64,000 nucleotides of DNA from an uncultured SAR86 cluster bacterium (GTDB taxonomy: Bacteria > Pseudomonadota > Gammaproteobacteria > Magnimaribacterales > D2472), in contig CABYCL010000001.1 in NCBI GenBank assembly GCA_902517505.1, positions 1-64,000 of the forward strand. Reading direction: 5' to 3'. Shown piece by piece: positions 7,638 through 16,573 of this stretch. Every line of letters starts with the position of its first letter. The stretch's first letter is position 1. The translations under genes were made by a program, and so were the position numbers. A model generated the notes under the pieces. The model saw only the letters and a list, made by a program, of their open reading frames with translations, did not search any database and had not been told where the DNA came from.

Positions 7638-8291
7638 ATGTATTTATTAGCTGGATCAACTGGATTTTTAGGCAATGAGATTCTCAAAATCCTTGGCAAA
7701 AAAGATATATCTACTATTGCCCTTGCAAGAAGAACTATACCTAATTTGCCTCATAATGCTAAAGAGCTAATTATTGACTTTAATGATATAAGAAGTATCA
7801 ATCTTCCAAGCATAGATGATGTATATCTCTCACTTGGCTATCCTTTGTACTACCAAAATGTAATGGGTTTTATGAGTTCCGCTCTTAAAAAAAAATTTTT
7901 TGAAGTAGATTTTATATATCAGATGGAAATAGCAAAGAAAGCTAAAGAGATAGGTGCCAAAAGCATCTCACTTATTTCAGCAGTAGGCGCTGATTCAAAT
8001 TCTTGGAACTATTATCTAAAAACTAAAGGAATACTTGAAGAAGAAATAATTAATCTAGAATTTGATAGCACAAATATATTTCGGCCTGGGCATCTTATGG
8101 GAAACAAAAATAGGCTCGACATAGTTTTAGCTGATATGGTATCTATAACTATAGACCCTTTTTTGCATAGATCTTTTGAAAAATTTAGAAGTATTTCTGT
8201 AAAAAAACTTTCTAAATCAGTTGTAAATAAATCAATGGATTCCAAACCAGGAATACATACATATGAATACAAAGATTTTAAAAATTCCTAG
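7638..8291 (+). CDS. NAD(P)-binding Rossmann protein (HTATIP2/atypical SDR-like)
   Basis: A 217-residue atypical short-chain dehydrogenase. The N-terminal GSTGFLG (residues 6-12) is the atypical dinucleotide motif, and SLISAVGADSNSWNYYLKTKG contains the Ser and Y-x-x-x-K arrangement seen in HTATIP2/TIP30-like and NmrA-like proteins. These bind NAD(P)H; some act as redox sensors or reductases and no specific reaction is known for most. It follows the kinase gene by 3 bp and is likely the last gene of the run that starts at 5208. Its 3' end overlaps the convergent small membrane gene by 14 bp. Confidence 0.75.
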   Translation: MYLLAGSTGFLGNEILKILGKKDISTIALARRTIPNLPHNAKELIIDFNDIRSINLPSIDDVYLSLGYPLYYQNVMGFMSSALKKKFFEVDFIYQMEIAKKAKEIGAKSISLISAVGADSNSWNYYLKTKGILEEEIINLEFDSTNIFRPGHLMGNKNRLDIVLADMVSITIDPFLHRSFEKFRSISVKKLSKSVVNKSMDSKPGIHTYEYKDFKNS

Positions 8292-8538
8292 CTTCCTTTT
8301 TTTTAGCTTTTATTATTTTTTTTATTCCATTACCAGCATTAAGAAGCCAAAACGCATTTGCAAAAACAAAATAGTATAAGCCTAAATATAGTTGGACAAT
8401 TATTGCAAAAGAACTGCCGGCAATAACTGCAGACAGCCCAATCATTCTTTTTTTTGCTTTCTTTGAAACAACAAGAGGCGCGGCTATCAGAGTACCGAAA
8501 ATAACACTTAATAATTGAATTAAATCTAGCATACCCAT
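8278..8538 (-). CDS. Small inner-membrane protein, unknown
   Basis: An 86-residue hydrophobic protein with about three predicted membrane helices (LIQLLSVIFGTLIAAPLVV, MIGLSAVIAGSSFAIIVQLYLG, YYFVFANAFWLLNAG) and a strongly basic C-terminus (KKIIKAKKKEARNF), which suggests the tail is cytoplasmic. I do not recognise the family. I chose ATG 8538 over the track's GTG 8550; ATG 8532 is also possible, and none has a strong ribosome site. A 9-bp inverted repeat overlaps the start region. Its tail runs convergently into the NAD(P)-binding protein gene. Confidence 0.6.
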   Translation of the reverse strand: MGMLDLIQLLSVIFGTLIAAPLVVSKKAKKRMIGLSAVIAGSSFAIIVQLYLGLYYFVFANAFWLLNAGNGIKKIIKAKKKEARNF

Positions 8539-8680
8539 ACTAATAAACACTCAGAATATGCTCATTAGTATGAATATTGGCGCGTATTATGAATACTTAA
8601 AATTAAAAGTAAAGATATTTTTGGAACTTTTATAAAAAAAATGTAACCTAATATATATCAACAAATATAACGAGATAATT

Positions 8681-9049
8681 ATGAAAAATTTTACAATGAT
8701 ATTAAGTTTTTTTCTTTGCTTTACCCTTGTCGCAGACGATCATATAGACAAGAAAAAAACTATGAAGGATGAGTTCATGAACAATCCAAACTATCTTATG
8801 GATTTTAAAACATGCAAAGAAATTAAAGATGGAATCTTTGGAATGCTCTCTTTAGGCGACTCAGTTTGGAAAGAAATTGAACTGAATCCTGAGAATGAAG
8901 AAAAATGGCTTGAGGTTAGTGTTTTAGCAGATATGGCTGCAAACTATTCGACAGTTTATAACGTTTGGTGTAAAGATATGATAAATCATAGAATGAAAAT
9001 GAGAAGAATGTCTGAAAAAAAGAATGGTAAAACAAAAAAAGATAATTAA
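8681..9049 (+). CDS. Small secreted protein, unknown
   Basis: A 122-residue protein with a Sec signal peptide (MKNFTMILSFFLCFTLVA, cleavage before DDHIDKKK). The mature part is highly charged and probably helical, with Met-rich and basic segments near the end (INHRMKMRRMSEKKNGKTKKDN). Two cysteines (FKTCKEI and VWCKDM) could pair. Family not recognised; function unknown. It overlaps the next, convergent gene by exactly the four bases TTAA that encode both stops. Confidence 0.6.
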   Translation: MKNFTMILSFFLCFTLVADDHIDKKKTMKDEFMNNPNYLMDFKTCKEIKDGIFGMLSLGDSVWKEIELNPENEEKWLEVSVLADMAANYSTVYNVWCKDMINHRMKMRRMSEKKNGKTKKDN

Positions 9050-9270
9050 AATTTGCCTCTTTGGAACCTCATTCTAATTGCATAGACCCTTATTAAAGCC
9101 ACTACAGTAATAATAAGCTGAATGAAAACTGATATTTTAAGTGGGTCAGACCACTGCCAATTATTAATTGTTAACCATAAAAGATAAGTTTGTAATGGAA
9201 AGTTAATTACAGCCCCCATTAAAACCACAATTACTGCTTCTCTTAAAGCAACTTTTTCTGTTTTATTCAT
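9046..9270 (-). CDS. Small inner-membrane protein, unknown
   Basis: A 74-residue protein with two predicted membrane helices (ALREAVIVVLMGAVINFPLQTYLLWLTI and ISVFIQLIITVVALIRVYAIRM), joined by a short loop with tryptophans, and a basic C-terminus (RMRFQRGKF). A reasonable ribosome-binding stretch (AGGAAA) precedes the ATG. It lies 8 bp downstream of ybjQ on the same strand and is probably in its operon. Family not recognised. Confidence 0.6.
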   Translation of the reverse strand: MNKTEKVALREAVIVVLMGAVINFPLQTYLLWLTINNWQWSDPLKISVFIQLIITVVALIRVYAIRMRFQRGKF

Positions 9271-9278
9271 ATTATTTC

Positions 9279-9605
9279 CTATTTAATTTTTACAGCAGTT
9301 CCATATGCCAAAATCTCTGCTGCTCCTTGAGCAACGGTTGAGGTTTGAAATCGAAATCCTAAGATTGCGTTTGCCCCTTTTGATTGAGCATCTTCTAGCA
9401 TCCTAACATATGCTTGATCTCTTGAAGTTTTTAAGAGCTTAGAATATCCAACCAATTCTCCACCTATAATATTTTTAAGAAAGGCAAACATATCGGATCC
9501 AACATTTCTTGACCTTACAGTACTGCCCTGCACAAGACCTATATGTTCTAGTATCTCAACATTTGCTATATCGTATGTCGTAACAACTTTAATATCTTCA
9601 TTCAT
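9279..9605 (-). CDS. YbjQ family protein (DUF74)
   Basis: A 108-residue member of the YbjQ/UPF0145 family, small proteins that form pentameric beta-rich rings, of unknown function. The family blocks are clear: VTTYDIANVEILEHIGLVQGSTVRSRNVGSD, the GGELVGYSKLLKTSRDQAYVRMLEDAQSKGANAILGFRF core and the closing AAEILAYGTAVKI. It is divergent from hspQ, with a 36-bp region between the two starts that must hold both promoters. Confidence 0.9.
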   Translation of the reverse strand: MNEDIKVVTTYDIANVEILEHIGLVQGSTVRSRNVGSDMFAFLKNIIGGELVGYSKLLKTSRDQAYVRMLEDAQSKGANAILGFRFQTSTVAQGAAEILAYGTAVKIK

Positions 9606-9641
9606 GACATTTTCCTAATAATGGTTTAAGTTATAAATATA

Positions 9642-9974
9642 ATGCAAGAATTAGTAGAAGCAAAGTTCTCAATTGGAAATATTGTAAAACACAAATTTCT
9701 AGATTTTCGCGGTGTTGTATTTGATTTAGATCCATCGTTTAACAATACCGAAGAATGGTATAACGCAATCCCAGAAGATTTTAGACCACGAAAGGATCAA
9801 CCTTTCTATCATGTCTTTGCTGAAAATAAAGAAATTTTTTATATAGCTTACGTTTCTGAACAAAATCTACTTGATGACTTGGAAGGTGGTCCAGCAAATC
9901 ATCCAGATATTAAAAAGATTTTTTCTCACTTTGATGGAAAGTGCTATATTCCCCATAATGTCGCAACAAATTAG
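9642..9974 (+). CDS. hspQ: Heat-shock protein HspQ (YccV-like)
   Basis: A 110-residue HspQ/YccV family protein. In enterobacteria HspQ is a heat-induced specificity factor for Lon protease and was first described as binding hemimethylated DNA. The signature is clear: FSIGNIVKHKFLDFRGVVFDLDPSFNNTEEWY, then the short segment QPFYHVFAENKEIFYIAYVSEQNLL and a C-terminal GPANHPDI. The start ATG overlaps an AT-rich TATAAT-like element, so the leader must be very short or the promoter further up. Its stop is interlocked with that of the aminotransferase (TTAG shared). Confidence 0.93.
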   Translation: MQELVEAKFSIGNIVKHKFLDFRGVVFDLDPSFNNTEEWYNAIPEDFRPRKDQPFYHVFAENKEIFYIAYVSEQNLLDDLEGGPANHPDIKKIFSHFDGKCYIPHNVATN

Positions 9975-11182
9975 ATTTCTATTCCAAAATGGGCCATCTC
10001 AACAGAAGTTGTAAATACATTCATAGCATCAGCTAACTCATCTTTTGTTACATATGTCGGAGCAATTCTAATAACGCTATCATTAGGATCATAATTTTTA
10101 GGAAATGTTGATCCAGCAGGTGTTATTAAAACCCCCATTTCTTTACACAACTCAACAACTTTTGTGGCTATAGGCTTTGAGGTTGAATAAGTAATAAAGT
10201 ATCCACCAGTAGGTCTTGAAAAAGTTCCACACTCCTCAGGTAATTTTTCTAAATATTCATATGCTAATTCAAATTTAGGTCTAATTAATTTAGCATGTTT
10301 TTGCATATGTGATTTAACTGTTGCGGCATCTTTAAAAAACTCTACATGTCTTTTTTGATTTAATTTATCAGGACATATAATCATTGTTGTTCTTACTTTT
10401 TTAATTAAATCCATTGAATGTCCTGATGTCGCCATAAATGAAATACTACCTCCACCAAATGTTACTTTTGAAAAAGAAGTTGTTACTACAGTTTGATCTT
10501 GCACATTAGACTCCTCAACAACTTGCCATAAGGGTTTTTGTTCAGGAGTAGGCAAAAAATCATGAATTAGATAGGCATGATCAAAAAGGAATAAGAATTT
10601 ATTAGAATAATTAGACCCTATTTCGAACATTCTTTGAAGATTGTCATCAGAATATATTTCTCCCGATGGATTAGAGTGTTTTGGAACACATAAAATTCCA
10701 ACAAAGTCTTCGTCATCTTTTAGGGCTTCTTCAAAGGCGAGTAAATCTATTCCATCTTCTTTAAGAGGAATTGGTACTGCTTCTATGCCAAAGTCATCAA
10801 GCATCATAAAATGCCTATCGAACCCAGGAACTGGACAAACAAATTTAGGATTTTTTATATCTTTCCAGGGTATTGGGTCTGCAAAAAGATAATTTGAAAG
10901 AACTGTTTGATAGGCAAGCAATAAACTGGACTGCTCTCCTGCTAAGATATTTTCAATAGGAGCATTAAGTAATTCGGACCCTAATCTTCTTGCCTCTATA
11001 ATTCCAAAAGGTTCTCCATAATTCCTTAAATCTATTCCATCTTCAGATGATATTGGTATTGAAAGATCTATTAAGTCATTTGATAGGTCTAATTGTTCTT
11101 TATCTGGTTTACCTCTTGTAATATCTATTGATAATTGCTTCTCTTTAAGAGAATCAAACCTTGCTATAATTTCTTGGTGCAT
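9971..11182 (-). CDS. Aspartate aminotransferase, class Ic (PLP-dependent)
   Basis: A 403-residue PLP enzyme. The opening SIDITRGKPDKEQLDLSN and the G-E-P-F-G-I-I-E-A-R segment are characteristic of the Corynebacterium AspT-like (Ic) aspartate aminotransferase group rather than the classical AspC. The Schiff-base lysine is in TTSFSKVTFGGGSISF and the nucleotide-phosphate region is LFDHAYLIHDF. It should interconvert aspartate/2-oxoglutarate with oxaloacetate/glutamate; other amino donors are possible. It is divergent from rmuC with only a few bases between starts. Confidence 0.85.
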   Translation of the reverse strand: MHQEIIARFDSLKEKQLSIDITRGKPDKEQLDLSNDLIDLSIPISSEDGIDLRNYGEPFGIIEARRLGSELLNAPIENILAGEQSSLLLAYQTVLSNYLFADPIPWKDIKNPKFVCPVPGFDRHFMMLDDFGIEAVPIPLKEDGIDLLAFEEALKDDEDFVGILCVPKHSNPSGEIYSDDNLQRMFEIGSNYSNKFLFLFDHAYLIHDFLPTPEQKPLWQVVEESNVQDQTVVTTSFSKVTFGGGSISFMATSGHSMDLIKKVRTTMIICPDKLNQKRHVEFFKDAATVKSHMQKHAKLIRPKFELAYEYLEKLPEECGTFSRPTGGYFITYSTSKPIATKVVELCKEMGVLITPAGSTFPKNYDPNDSVIRIAPTYVTKDELADAMNVFTTSVEMAHFGIEI

Positions 11183-11210
11183 AATATAAATGTCATTTTA
11201 TACTAACATC

Positions 11211-12098
11211 ATGATTAATTATCTAATATTTATATCTTTAATCCTTATTATTGGAATTCTAGTTTATATGTTATTTAGCATAAAAAATAAAGAAGCCACA
11301 GATCAAGGTGGAGCCCAAAACCTTCAAAATAAACTTAATGAGGTTTCTAATGATATTAATAAGATTGAGATTGATTTAGCCTCAGTAACTACTCCAATTA
11401 ATGAATTAAATAGGTTTCTTGGAGGAAATGTTACAACTGGAAGACTTGGAGAATGGAGCTTGGAGTCAATTGTTCAAGATATTATGCCAAATGAAAGTTA
11501 TGATTTTCAAGCACAAATTAATCCTGAATCATCTGATAGGGTTGATTGTTCAATTACTACTGCTGAAGGTTTTAGTGTGCCAATAGATTCAAAGTTCTAT
11601 GCGGGTCAATATCAGAGTTACCAATCTGCTGATAATGATTCTGATAGAAAAAAAGTATTAAGAGATTTGAGGACTGCTGTATTAAGAGATGCGGATGATA
11701 TTTCTAAAAAATATATCTATCAAAATATTACATCAAATTATGTAATTCTATACATAGCTTCTGAAAAACTTATTGACCTAGTAGATAAAATAGATAACTT
11801 AAGGCAAGAGTGTTTAACAGAAAAGAGAACTTTAATACTTGGTCCGAATACCCTTGCAGCTTTTTTAGATACTATAAGAGTTGGACATCATTACCTTAAA
11901 TTAAATGAGACAGCTGCAACAGTTGCAAAAGTTGTAAGAGAAATCCAGATAGAGTTTTCAAATTTTGATTCAAGTACAGATTCTGTTATTAAAAGACTCG
12001 ACGGAGCATTAAAGGATGTTCAAAAACTTCAAACTAGAGTTAATGTTCTTGGAAGTAAACTTGAGAAAGGTGCAGATAGTCTAGAAGAAGAAAAATAA
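11211..12098 (+). CDS. rmuC: DNA recombination protein RmuC homologue
   Basis: An RmuC-family protein, nuclease-like and thought to limit recombination at inverted repeats. It opens with a membrane anchor (MINYLIFISLILIIGILVYMLF), then a short coiled coil (LQNKLNEVSNDINKIEIDL), then the conserved domain with GRLGEWSLESIV, VDCSITT, VPIDSKFY and the block TLILGPNTLAAFLDTIRVGH. At about 295 residues it is much shorter than the ~475-residue E. coli protein, mostly through loss of coiled coil, consistent with genome streamlining. ATG 11190 would add seven residues; I prefer 11211 because it leaves room for divergent promoters. The stop overlaps the next start by one base. Confidence 0.88.
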   Translation: MINYLIFISLILIIGILVYMLFSIKNKEATDQGGAQNLQNKLNEVSNDINKIEIDLASVTTPINELNRFLGGNVTTGRLGEWSLESIVQDIMPNESYDFQAQINPESSDRVDCSITTAEGFSVPIDSKFYAGQYQSYQSADNDSDRKKVLRDLRTAVLRDADDISKKYIYQNITSNYVILYIASEKLIDLVDKIDNLRQECLTEKRTLILGPNTLAAFLDTIRVGHHYLKLNETAATVAKVVREIQIEFSNFDSSTDSVIKRLDGALKDVQKLQTRVNVLGSKLEKGADSLEEEK

Positions 12099-13651
12099 TG
12101 CAAAACTTAAAAATATGGAAATATCTTTCATTGCCCTGGTTAGTGTTTGCGATCACCTTCTTTGTGATTTTCTTTTTTTTAGCATTTTTTAATGAAGTTG
12201 ATATTAACTTTTTATCTAATGATTATTTGGCTAGCCTTTTTTTAAATACTATACTCATGTCATTTAGTTCGGCAATAATTTCTGCCCTTATTGCAGTTCC
12301 CTTAGCAATTTTAGTTACCTTCTATAAATTTCCTGGTAGTAATTTTTTTAGTTGGGCTCTTAGCCTTTCTATTGCATTTCCTGCATATGTATATGCTTTT
12401 ATTTTTGTAGGTATATTTGAATACTCCAGTCCTATTTCAGAATATCTAAGAATATATGGTATCTCTTTGCCCTCAATTAAAAATATATATGGTGCCTCCA
12501 TCATTATGTCTATGGCTCTATTCCCATATATATTTCTTATTACTAAAGCTCAACTTTCTTCAGTTGGAGTAAAGGTTTTTAAAGCAGCAAAGTCTTTAGG
12601 TGATAATGATCTAGACGCTATCAGGAAGATAATTCTTCCGTCATTGCGACCTGCAATTATAGGTGGTATGGCTCTTGTTATGTTTGAAACAATTGCAGAT
12701 TTTGGTGGCGTTTCAACTTTAAGAGTGAATACCTTTACTGTTGGAATATATGATGCATGGTTCGGTTATCAAAGTTACAATTCTGGCGCTCGATTGGCAG
12801 GTTATTTATTAATATTTGTGTTCATTATTATCTTAATTTCTAAATATTTTGGTGGAGATTATCGGCAAATAGCATCTAAAACGGCAGAGAAATATAACAA
12901 AATCGAGTTAAGTAAAATTAAACAGGCTATATTCTTATTAATTTGCTCATCCATATTTGCTCTTGTATTTTGTTTACCTCTTATACAACTAATAATCTGG
13001 CAAATATCTGATGCAAGCGTGAGTCTTTTAAATAATATTCATTTATTTGCTAATTCCCTAGTAATAGGCATATTGGCTGCAATTATTACAATATTCTTTG
13101 CTACTGCATTATCTTTAAGCTACAGATCATCAAAGAAATTGAGATTGTTTATTTCTATTTCAACTTCAGGCTATGCAATACCAGGTTCAGTAATAGCAGC
13201 AGGATTATTAATTGGTTTTGACGTAATTTTTAATAAATCAATTACTGTTTTTGGAATTTATGGTCTTATATTATGTCTTGCTTTAAGATTTATGACGCCG
13301 GCATTTAATTATATTTCATCATCTCTTGCTAATATTTCTAAGTCGTCTGAGAATGCATTGTCTTTGAAACCAACAAATTCTATAAAAGCATTTAATTTAT
13401 TTTATCTACCCCAAATTAAACCAGCATTGCTTCTGAGCGCTATGATTGTCTTTATTGAGTGCATAAAAGAACAGCCTGCAACATTGTTATTGCGTCCTGT
13501 TGGCTTTGATACGCTCTCAACGAAAATTTATAACTTCACAAGCGAAGGACAATGGGAAATGGCAGCAAGTCCAAGTTTATTGTTGGTGATGTTAAGTCTT
13601 ATCTTTGTGTATTTAATAAATAAGAATATAGACTTAAACAAAAATATATAA
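12098..13651 (+). CDS. Iron(III) ABC transporter permease, two-domain FbpB/SfuB type
   Basis: A 517-residue inner-membrane permease with two tandem binding-protein-dependent transport domains of about six helices each. The first EAA loop is IRKIILPSLRPAIIGGMALVMFETIADFGGVSTLRVNTFTVGIYD, in which the ETIADFG-V-x-x-x-x-V-x-T-F-T-x-G-I-Y block is typical of ferric-iron permeases FbpB/SfuB. The second loop (FNLFYLPQIKPALLLSAMIVFIECIKE) lies near the C-terminus. Neither the ferric-binding protein nor the ATPase is in this window, so the partners must be encoded elsewhere. It is coupled to rmuC by a one-base overlap and precedes rppH by 4 bp. Confidence 0.88.
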   Translation: MQNLKIWKYLSLPWLVFAITFFVIFFFLAFFNEVDINFLSNDYLASLFLNTILMSFSSAIISALIAVPLAILVTFYKFPGSNFFSWALSLSIAFPAYVYAFIFVGIFEYSSPISEYLRIYGISLPSIKNIYGASIIMSMALFPYIFLITKAQLSSVGVKVFKAAKSLGDNDLDAIRKIILPSLRPAIIGGMALVMFETIADFGGVSTLRVNTFTVGIYDAWFGYQSYNSGARLAGYLLIFVFIIILISKYFGGDYRQIASKTAEKYNKIELSKIKQAIFLLICSSIFALVFCLPLIQLIIWQISDASVSLLNNIHLFANSLVIGILAAIITIFFATALSLSYRSSKKLRLFISISTSGYAIPGSVIAAGLLIGFDVIFNKSITVFGIYGLILCLALRFMTPAFNYISSSLANISKSSENALSLKPTNSIKAFNLFYLPQIKPALLLSAMIVFIECIKEQPATLLLRPVGFDTLSTKIYNFTSEGQWEMAASPSLLLVMLSLIFVYLINKNIDLNKNI

Positions 13652-13655
13652 ATTT

Positions 13656-14138
13656 ATGAAGGATACAGGTTACAGATCAAATGTCGGGCTTATTGTTGCA
13701 AACAAAGAAGGCAAGTTACTATTATGCAAAAGAAGAGGTATGAACAGCTGGCAATTTCCTCAAGGAGGTATTGATTACACAGAAAACTCATTAAAAGCAG
13801 CTAAAAGAGAGCTCCATGAAGAAGTTGGAATAAAATCAAACTCAATAAAGTTAATTCAGTCTTTAGATGAGTGGTTGAAATATGACATTCCAAAAAAAAG
13901 TCGAAGAAGTAAACTTATTAACAATAATTTCAAAGGTCAAAAACAAAAGTGGTTTCTTTTTATACTAAAAGAGGATGTAAACATTACTTTTGATAATGAT
14001 CCAGACAATGAGTTTGATGATTTTAAATGGGTCTCTTACTGGTATCCTTTAAATGTGATTATTTCATTTAAAGAAAAGGTCTATAGAGAAGCATTAAATA
14101 AATTAAAATATTCTTTCTGTAGAGAATTTAATGTTTGA
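13656..14138 (+). CDS. rppH: RNA pyrophosphohydrolase RppH (NUDIX)
   Basis: A 160-residue NUDIX hydrolase that removes pyrophosphate from mRNA 5' ends and starts RNase E-dependent decay. It starts YRSNVGLIVANKEGKLLLCKRRGMNSWQFPQGG, the conserved RppH opening, and the Nudix box is GGIDYTENSLKAAKRELHEEVGI. The gene order rppH-(tauE)-lgt-thyA is conserved in gammaproteobacteria, although the usual ptsP is missing here. It overlaps the TauE-family gene by 8 bp. Confidence 0.94.
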   Translation: MKDTGYRSNVGLIVANKEGKLLLCKRRGMNSWQFPQGGIDYTENSLKAAKRELHEEVGIKSNSIKLIQSLDEWLKYDIPKKSRRSKLINNNFKGQKQKWFLFILKEDVNITFDNDPDNEFDDFKWVSYWYPLNVIISFKEKVYREALNKLKYSFCREFNV

Positions 14139-14919
14139 TGAAATCTTAATCTTTGGAGCCCTCGGAATCCTTGCAGGTTTATTAGCAGGTATGTTTGGTA
14201 TTGGTGGTGGATTAATTATGGTACCGGTCCTTATTGGTACTTTTTTAAGTTTAGATTTTAATAATGAGATAATAGTCCAGCTTGCTATTGGAACATCAAT
14301 AGGATGTATTATTTTCACAAGCCTTTCTTCGGCTAATGCTCATAGAATTAAAGGGTCAGTTAACATAAATCATTTTAAACCTGTTGCAGCTGGAATAATT
14401 TTTGGGGCTTTTGCTGGAGCATTATTTGCTGTTCAAATTGATGGCCTAATACTTAAACTAACTATAGCTTCTTTCATATTGATTGTAGGCTTAGATATTT
14501 TATTAGATAAAAATATTATTCAGAAAATATTTCAATTCAAGCCAAAATCTATTTTTGTAGGATCTGGAATAGGTTTTTTGTCTTCTATTTTAGGTATAGG
14601 AGGTGGCACATTTTCTGTTCCCTATTTTAAGGGCTCTGGTTTGAGCCTTACCTCATCAATAGGCACTTCTGCTGCGTGTGGTGTACCTATAGCAATTTTT
14701 GGAACACTTGGTTATATTGTTGCAGGTCTGAATGTCGATCTGCTTCCTAATATGAGTCTTGGTTATATTTATATGCCTGCATTAATTGGAGTTTCAATTA
14801 CTAGTATATTTTCTGCTAAGTATGGAGCAGATCTTGCTCATTATTTATCAAAGGATACTCTAAGAAGGCTTATGGCATCTTGGTTCTTTATAATTTCAAT
14901 ATATATGTTCATAGTATGA
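14131..14919 (+). CDS. Sulfite exporter TauE/SafE family permease
   Basis: A 262-residue membrane protein with about eight helices and the twin internal-repeat motifs of TauE/SafE: GILAGLLAGMFGIGGGLIMVPVL near the start and SGIGFLSSILGIGGGTFSVPYF after residue 140. Family members export sulfite, sulfoacetate or related small organic anions; the substrate is not evident. It sits between rppH and lgt, its usual place in many gammaproteobacteria, and overlaps lgt by 4 bp (ATGA). Confidence 0.9.
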   Translation: MFDEILIFGALGILAGLLAGMFGIGGGLIMVPVLIGTFLSLDFNNEIIVQLAIGTSIGCIIFTSLSSANAHRIKGSVNINHFKPVAAGIIFGAFAGALFAVQIDGLILKLTIASFILIVGLDILLDKNIIQKIFQFKPKSIFVGSGIGFLSSILGIGGGTFSVPYFKGSGLSLTSSIGTSAACGVPIAIFGTLGYIVAGLNVDLLPNMSLGYIYMPALIGVSITSIFSAKYGADLAHYLSKDTLRRLMASWFFIISIYMFIV

Positions 14920-15713
14920 TTATCGAATTATCAGATTTTTTTAATAATCCTAGTCTAATTGAATTAGGACCTCTAAAAATACAATACTATGCTGTCACGT
15001 GGTTACTGTCTGCATTACTTATATATATCTTCTTAAAAAAGAATAAAGTGATTCTAGAGGTTGGTCTGTCTAAAGATGAAGTAAATGATATGGTTTTTTT
15101 ATATGGGCTATTTTTTGGAGCAATGTGTGGAGGCCGAATTGGTTACATGCTCTTCTATGGAATAGATCAATTAATGAATGATCCTTTATCATTATTCTAT
15201 ATTTGGCAAGGTGGATTAAGCTTTCATGGAGGTCTTATAGGCGTGATTATTAGCTTAATTATTTTTTGTAGAAAAAAAGGGATTGAATTTTTAAGATTAA
15301 TGGATGGTGTTGCCCTGGCTATGCCTATAGGACTTGGACTAGTAAGAATTGGAAATTTTTTAAATGGGGAGTTATATGGCAAAGAAACTAATGGTGATTG
15401 GGGTTTTATATTTCCAACAGATCCATTTGGAGCCTTACGTCATCCTTCTCAAATCTATGAGAGTTTTGGTGAAGGGTTAGTTTTATTTTTGTTATTATTT
15501 TACATAAGTAAAAAAACTAATAATAAAGGTATAGTTTGTTCATCATTTCTTATTTTTTATGGGTCAATAAGATTTATAATTGAGTTCTTTAGGCAACCCG
15601 ATGCTCATCTAGGTTATATTGCTTTTGATTTTATTAGTATGGGTCAAGTGTTATGTATACCAATGATAATTATGGGATTTTTTATTTTGATGTATTCTAG
15701 GAAAAATATATGA
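14916..15713 (+). CDS. lgt: Prolipoprotein diacylglyceryl transferase
   Basis: A 265-residue inner-membrane enzyme that transfers diacylglycerol from phosphatidylglycerol to the lipobox cysteine of prolipoproteins. Visible signatures are GGLSFHGGLIG, the LVRIGNFLNGELYGKETN block that contains the essential Arg and Asn residues, and HPSQIYE. The ORF track opens at 14880, but ATG 14916 overlaps the tauE stop as ATGA and matches the family N-terminus. Several predicted lipoproteins in the window (the M2 peptidase, alkaline phosphatase, DctP and the 185-aa lipoprotein) would be its substrates. thyA follows with a 4-bp overlap. Confidence 0.95.
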   Translation: MIIELSDFFNNPSLIELGPLKIQYYAVTWLLSALLIYIFLKKNKVILEVGLSKDEVNDMVFLYGLFFGAMCGGRIGYMLFYGIDQLMNDPLSLFYIWQGGLSFHGGLIGVIISLIIFCRKKGIEFLRLMDGVALAMPIGLGLVRIGNFLNGELYGKETNGDWGFIFPTDPFGALRHPSQIYESFGEGLVLFLLLFYISKKTNNKGIVCSSFLIFYGSIRFIIEFFRQPDAHLGYIAFDFISMGQVLCIPMIIMGFFILMYSRKNI

Positions 15714-16573
15714 AAGCATATTTAGATCTTCTTAAATATATCATCGATAATGGTGAAGAAAAAAACGATAGAACTAACACAGGAACAATATCATCTTTTG
15801 GACATCAACTTGAATTTGATTTAGAAGATGGATTTCCTGCTGTGACTACTAAATCATTAGCATGGAAAGGTGTTGTTTCTGAACTTCTATGGTTTCTTGA
15901 GGGTTCTGATGACGAAAGAAGATTGGCAGAAATAAGATTTAATAAAGATAGATCTGAGTTAACGGACTTGGAAAAATATTCAACAATTTGGACCGATAAT
16001 GCTGAAAATCAAGGAAAAGAATTAGGATATGAAAATTCCGATACAAAGAAACTTCTAGGTCCAGTATATGGTGTTCAGTGGAGAAATTGGAGTGGTATAG
16101 ATCAAATACGAGATTTATTAGAAGGCCTCAAAAATAATCCTGATGGGAGGAGACATATTCTTTCTGCATGGAATGTCGGCCAAATAGATAAAATGGCTCT
16201 ACCGCCATGCCATGTTATGTCTCAATTCTATGTGCATAGAGAAACAATAAGCTGTCATATGTATCAAAGAAGTGCTGATATGTTTCTAGGTGTCCCTTTT
16301 AATATTGCTAGTTATGCCTTGCTGCTATCAATCTTGGCAGAAATATTGAGTCTTAAACCAAAAAGATTTATTCATTCATTTGGAGATGCGCATATTTATA
16401 TAAACTCAATCGATCAAGTAAAGGAACAATTATCTAGGGATCCAAAACCACTTCCTAAACTTATTATTCCAAGTATTGATAATTTAGAAGATATTAACAA
16501 ACTTACTGTTAATGATTTTATTCTAGAAAATTATGATCCTCATCCCCCTATTAAAGCAAAAATGGCAATATAA
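15710..16573 (+). CDS. thyA: Thymidylate synthase
   Basis: This 287-residue enzyme makes dTMP from dUMP using 5,10-methylene-tetrahydrofolate. The catalytic Cys is in ALPPCHVMSQFYV; other family landmarks are DRTNTGTISSFGHQLEFDLEDGFP, GPVYGVQWRNW, the phosphate-binding QRSADMFLGVPFNIASYALL and the closing DPHPPIKAKMAI. It is about 20 residues longer than E. coli ThyA because of an insertion before GPVYG, as in many other bacterial forms. It directly precedes folA (one base between them), which regenerates the folate it oxidises. Confidence 0.97.
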   Translation: MKAYLDLLKYIIDNGEEKNDRTNTGTISSFGHQLEFDLEDGFPAVTTKSLAWKGVVSELLWFLEGSDDERRLAEIRFNKDRSELTDLEKYSTIWTDNAENQGKELGYENSDTKKLLGPVYGVQWRNWSGIDQIRDLLEGLKNNPDGRRHILSAWNVGQIDKMALPPCHVMSQFYVHRETISCHMYQRSADMFLGVPFNIASYALLLSILAEILSLKPKRFIHSFGDAHIYINSIDQVKEQLSRDPKPLPKLIIPSIDNLEDINKLTVNDFILENYDPHPPIKAKMAI

